From assembly GCA_036388635.1 (NCBI GenBank), contig DASVRL010000267.1, positions 1 to 6,393 of the forward strand: 6,393 nucleotides of DNA, given 5' to 3'. Positions 6,071 to 6,393 of this stretch are shown here, in pieces. Numbering within the stretch: the first letter of the stretch is position 1; every line of letters starts with the position of its first letter. The position numbers were made by a program, and so were the translations under genes. The DNA comes from JALZHR01 sp036388635 (GTDB lineage: Bacteria > Acidobacteriota > Blastocatellia > Pyrinomonadales > Pyrinomonadaceae). The notes under the pieces are model-generated. The model was given only the letters and a program-made list of their open reading frames with translations. It was not told the DNA's origin and ran no database searches.

Positions 6071-6393
6071 TCGGGCGAAAAATGTTTGCCTCCTCACCAA
6101 ACATAAACATAAAGGGCAAAGAAAATTGTCCTTTATGTTTATGCATTAACTGACGAGAAAGACAATCAGTTATGAGCATCCGACACAAATTTTTCTGCGT
6201 AGTTTAGACACAAGTATCGAGAAGCGAGTCAAAGACGAACGAAAAAAACGAGAGAAATCTGAGCAAGATAGTTTTTGCAATAAAATAAAACAATTCAAGT
6301 TTTGATTTTAGAGTGTTAATTTAAAAATAGACAGGTTGAAGAATCTATTAAGAAGAAATTTAAGTCTTAAAATAGCTAAAGATATTATGCCCG
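6071..6393. other. AT-rich non-coding stretch downstream of the propeller gene
   Basis: No reading frame here has a convincing start, ribosome binding site and protein-like composition. Besides the hairpin at 6102-6143 it holds TAACTGA/TCAGTTA (6147-6153 and 6166-6172, 12-base loop), an A/T-only hairpin with one bulge (6281-6291 with 6299-6310) and the palindrome TTTAAG-T-CTTAAA (6359-6371). It may include the promoter region of a gene to the right. Confidence 0.5.
6098..6147 (+). terminator. 18-bp hairpin after the propeller gene, possible transcript end
   Basis: The arms CATAAACATAAAGG (6102-6115) and CCTTTATGTTTATG (6130-6143) are exact reverse complements over 14 bp. Four further pairs (one G-U) extend the stem to 18 bp around a six-base loop (6120-6125). 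It starts 32 nt after the stop codon. No T-run follows on either strand and the stem is AT-rich, so it is not a standard intrinsic terminator; a 3'-end stabiliser or a dispersed palindromic repeat is equally possible. Confidence 0.4.

Noticed and set aside
6359..6371. TTTAAG-T-CTTAAA palindrome as an operator
   Set aside because: Short and A/T-rich in an A/T-rich stretch, with no promoter at a good spacing nearby; chance is a sufficient explanation.
6387..6393. ATG at the right edge as a possible next gene start
   Set aside because: Only seven bases are visible and no Shine-Dalgarno precedes it.

Overview
The window fits a member of the Acidobacteriota, most likely of the Blastocatellia/Pyrinomonadaceae type. 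This is inferred from the gene mix, not from a marker gene: a membrane Ser/Thr kinase with TPR repeats, an ECF sigma factor of the 'LQPTALVNEAYLKL' class next to it, and a secreted protein joining delta-60 repeats to FG-GAP/VCBS calcium-loop repeats. Coding DNA looks moderately GC-rich and the non-coding stretches are clearly AT-rich.

Layout. Positions 1-1889 (minus) hold a Ser/Thr kinase whose C-terminal end runs off the left edge; 629 residues are visible. Positions 1941-2534 (minus) hold an ECF sigma factor directly upstream of the kinase, 51 nt away and in the same reading frame, so the two read as one sigma-kinase operon. Positions 2535-2725 are a divergent promoter region with a perfect TATAAT facing each way and an 8-bp direct repeat with a 10-bp period. 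Positions 2726-6070 (plus) hold a 1114-residue exported protein with a signal peptide, 14 delta-60 units and six DxDGDGxxD calcium loops. Positions 6071-6393 are AT-rich and carry no gene I can support, but contain a striking 18-bp hairpin and weaker inverted repeats.

How they may work together. The sigma factor lacks the acidic DAED-type cluster normally seen in region 2.2 and has Q-P-T-A there instead. Related kinase-linked ECF factors are reported to be switched on by threonine phosphorylation at this place. The simplest model is that the membrane kinase senses something through its TPR part outside the cytoplasm and phosphorylates the sigma factor. Whether the divergently transcribed secreted propeller protein is a target of this switch cannot be told from the sequence; I see no obvious ECF-type promoter in front of it.

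No rRNA, tRNA, CRISPR array, transposase or phage gene was seen.
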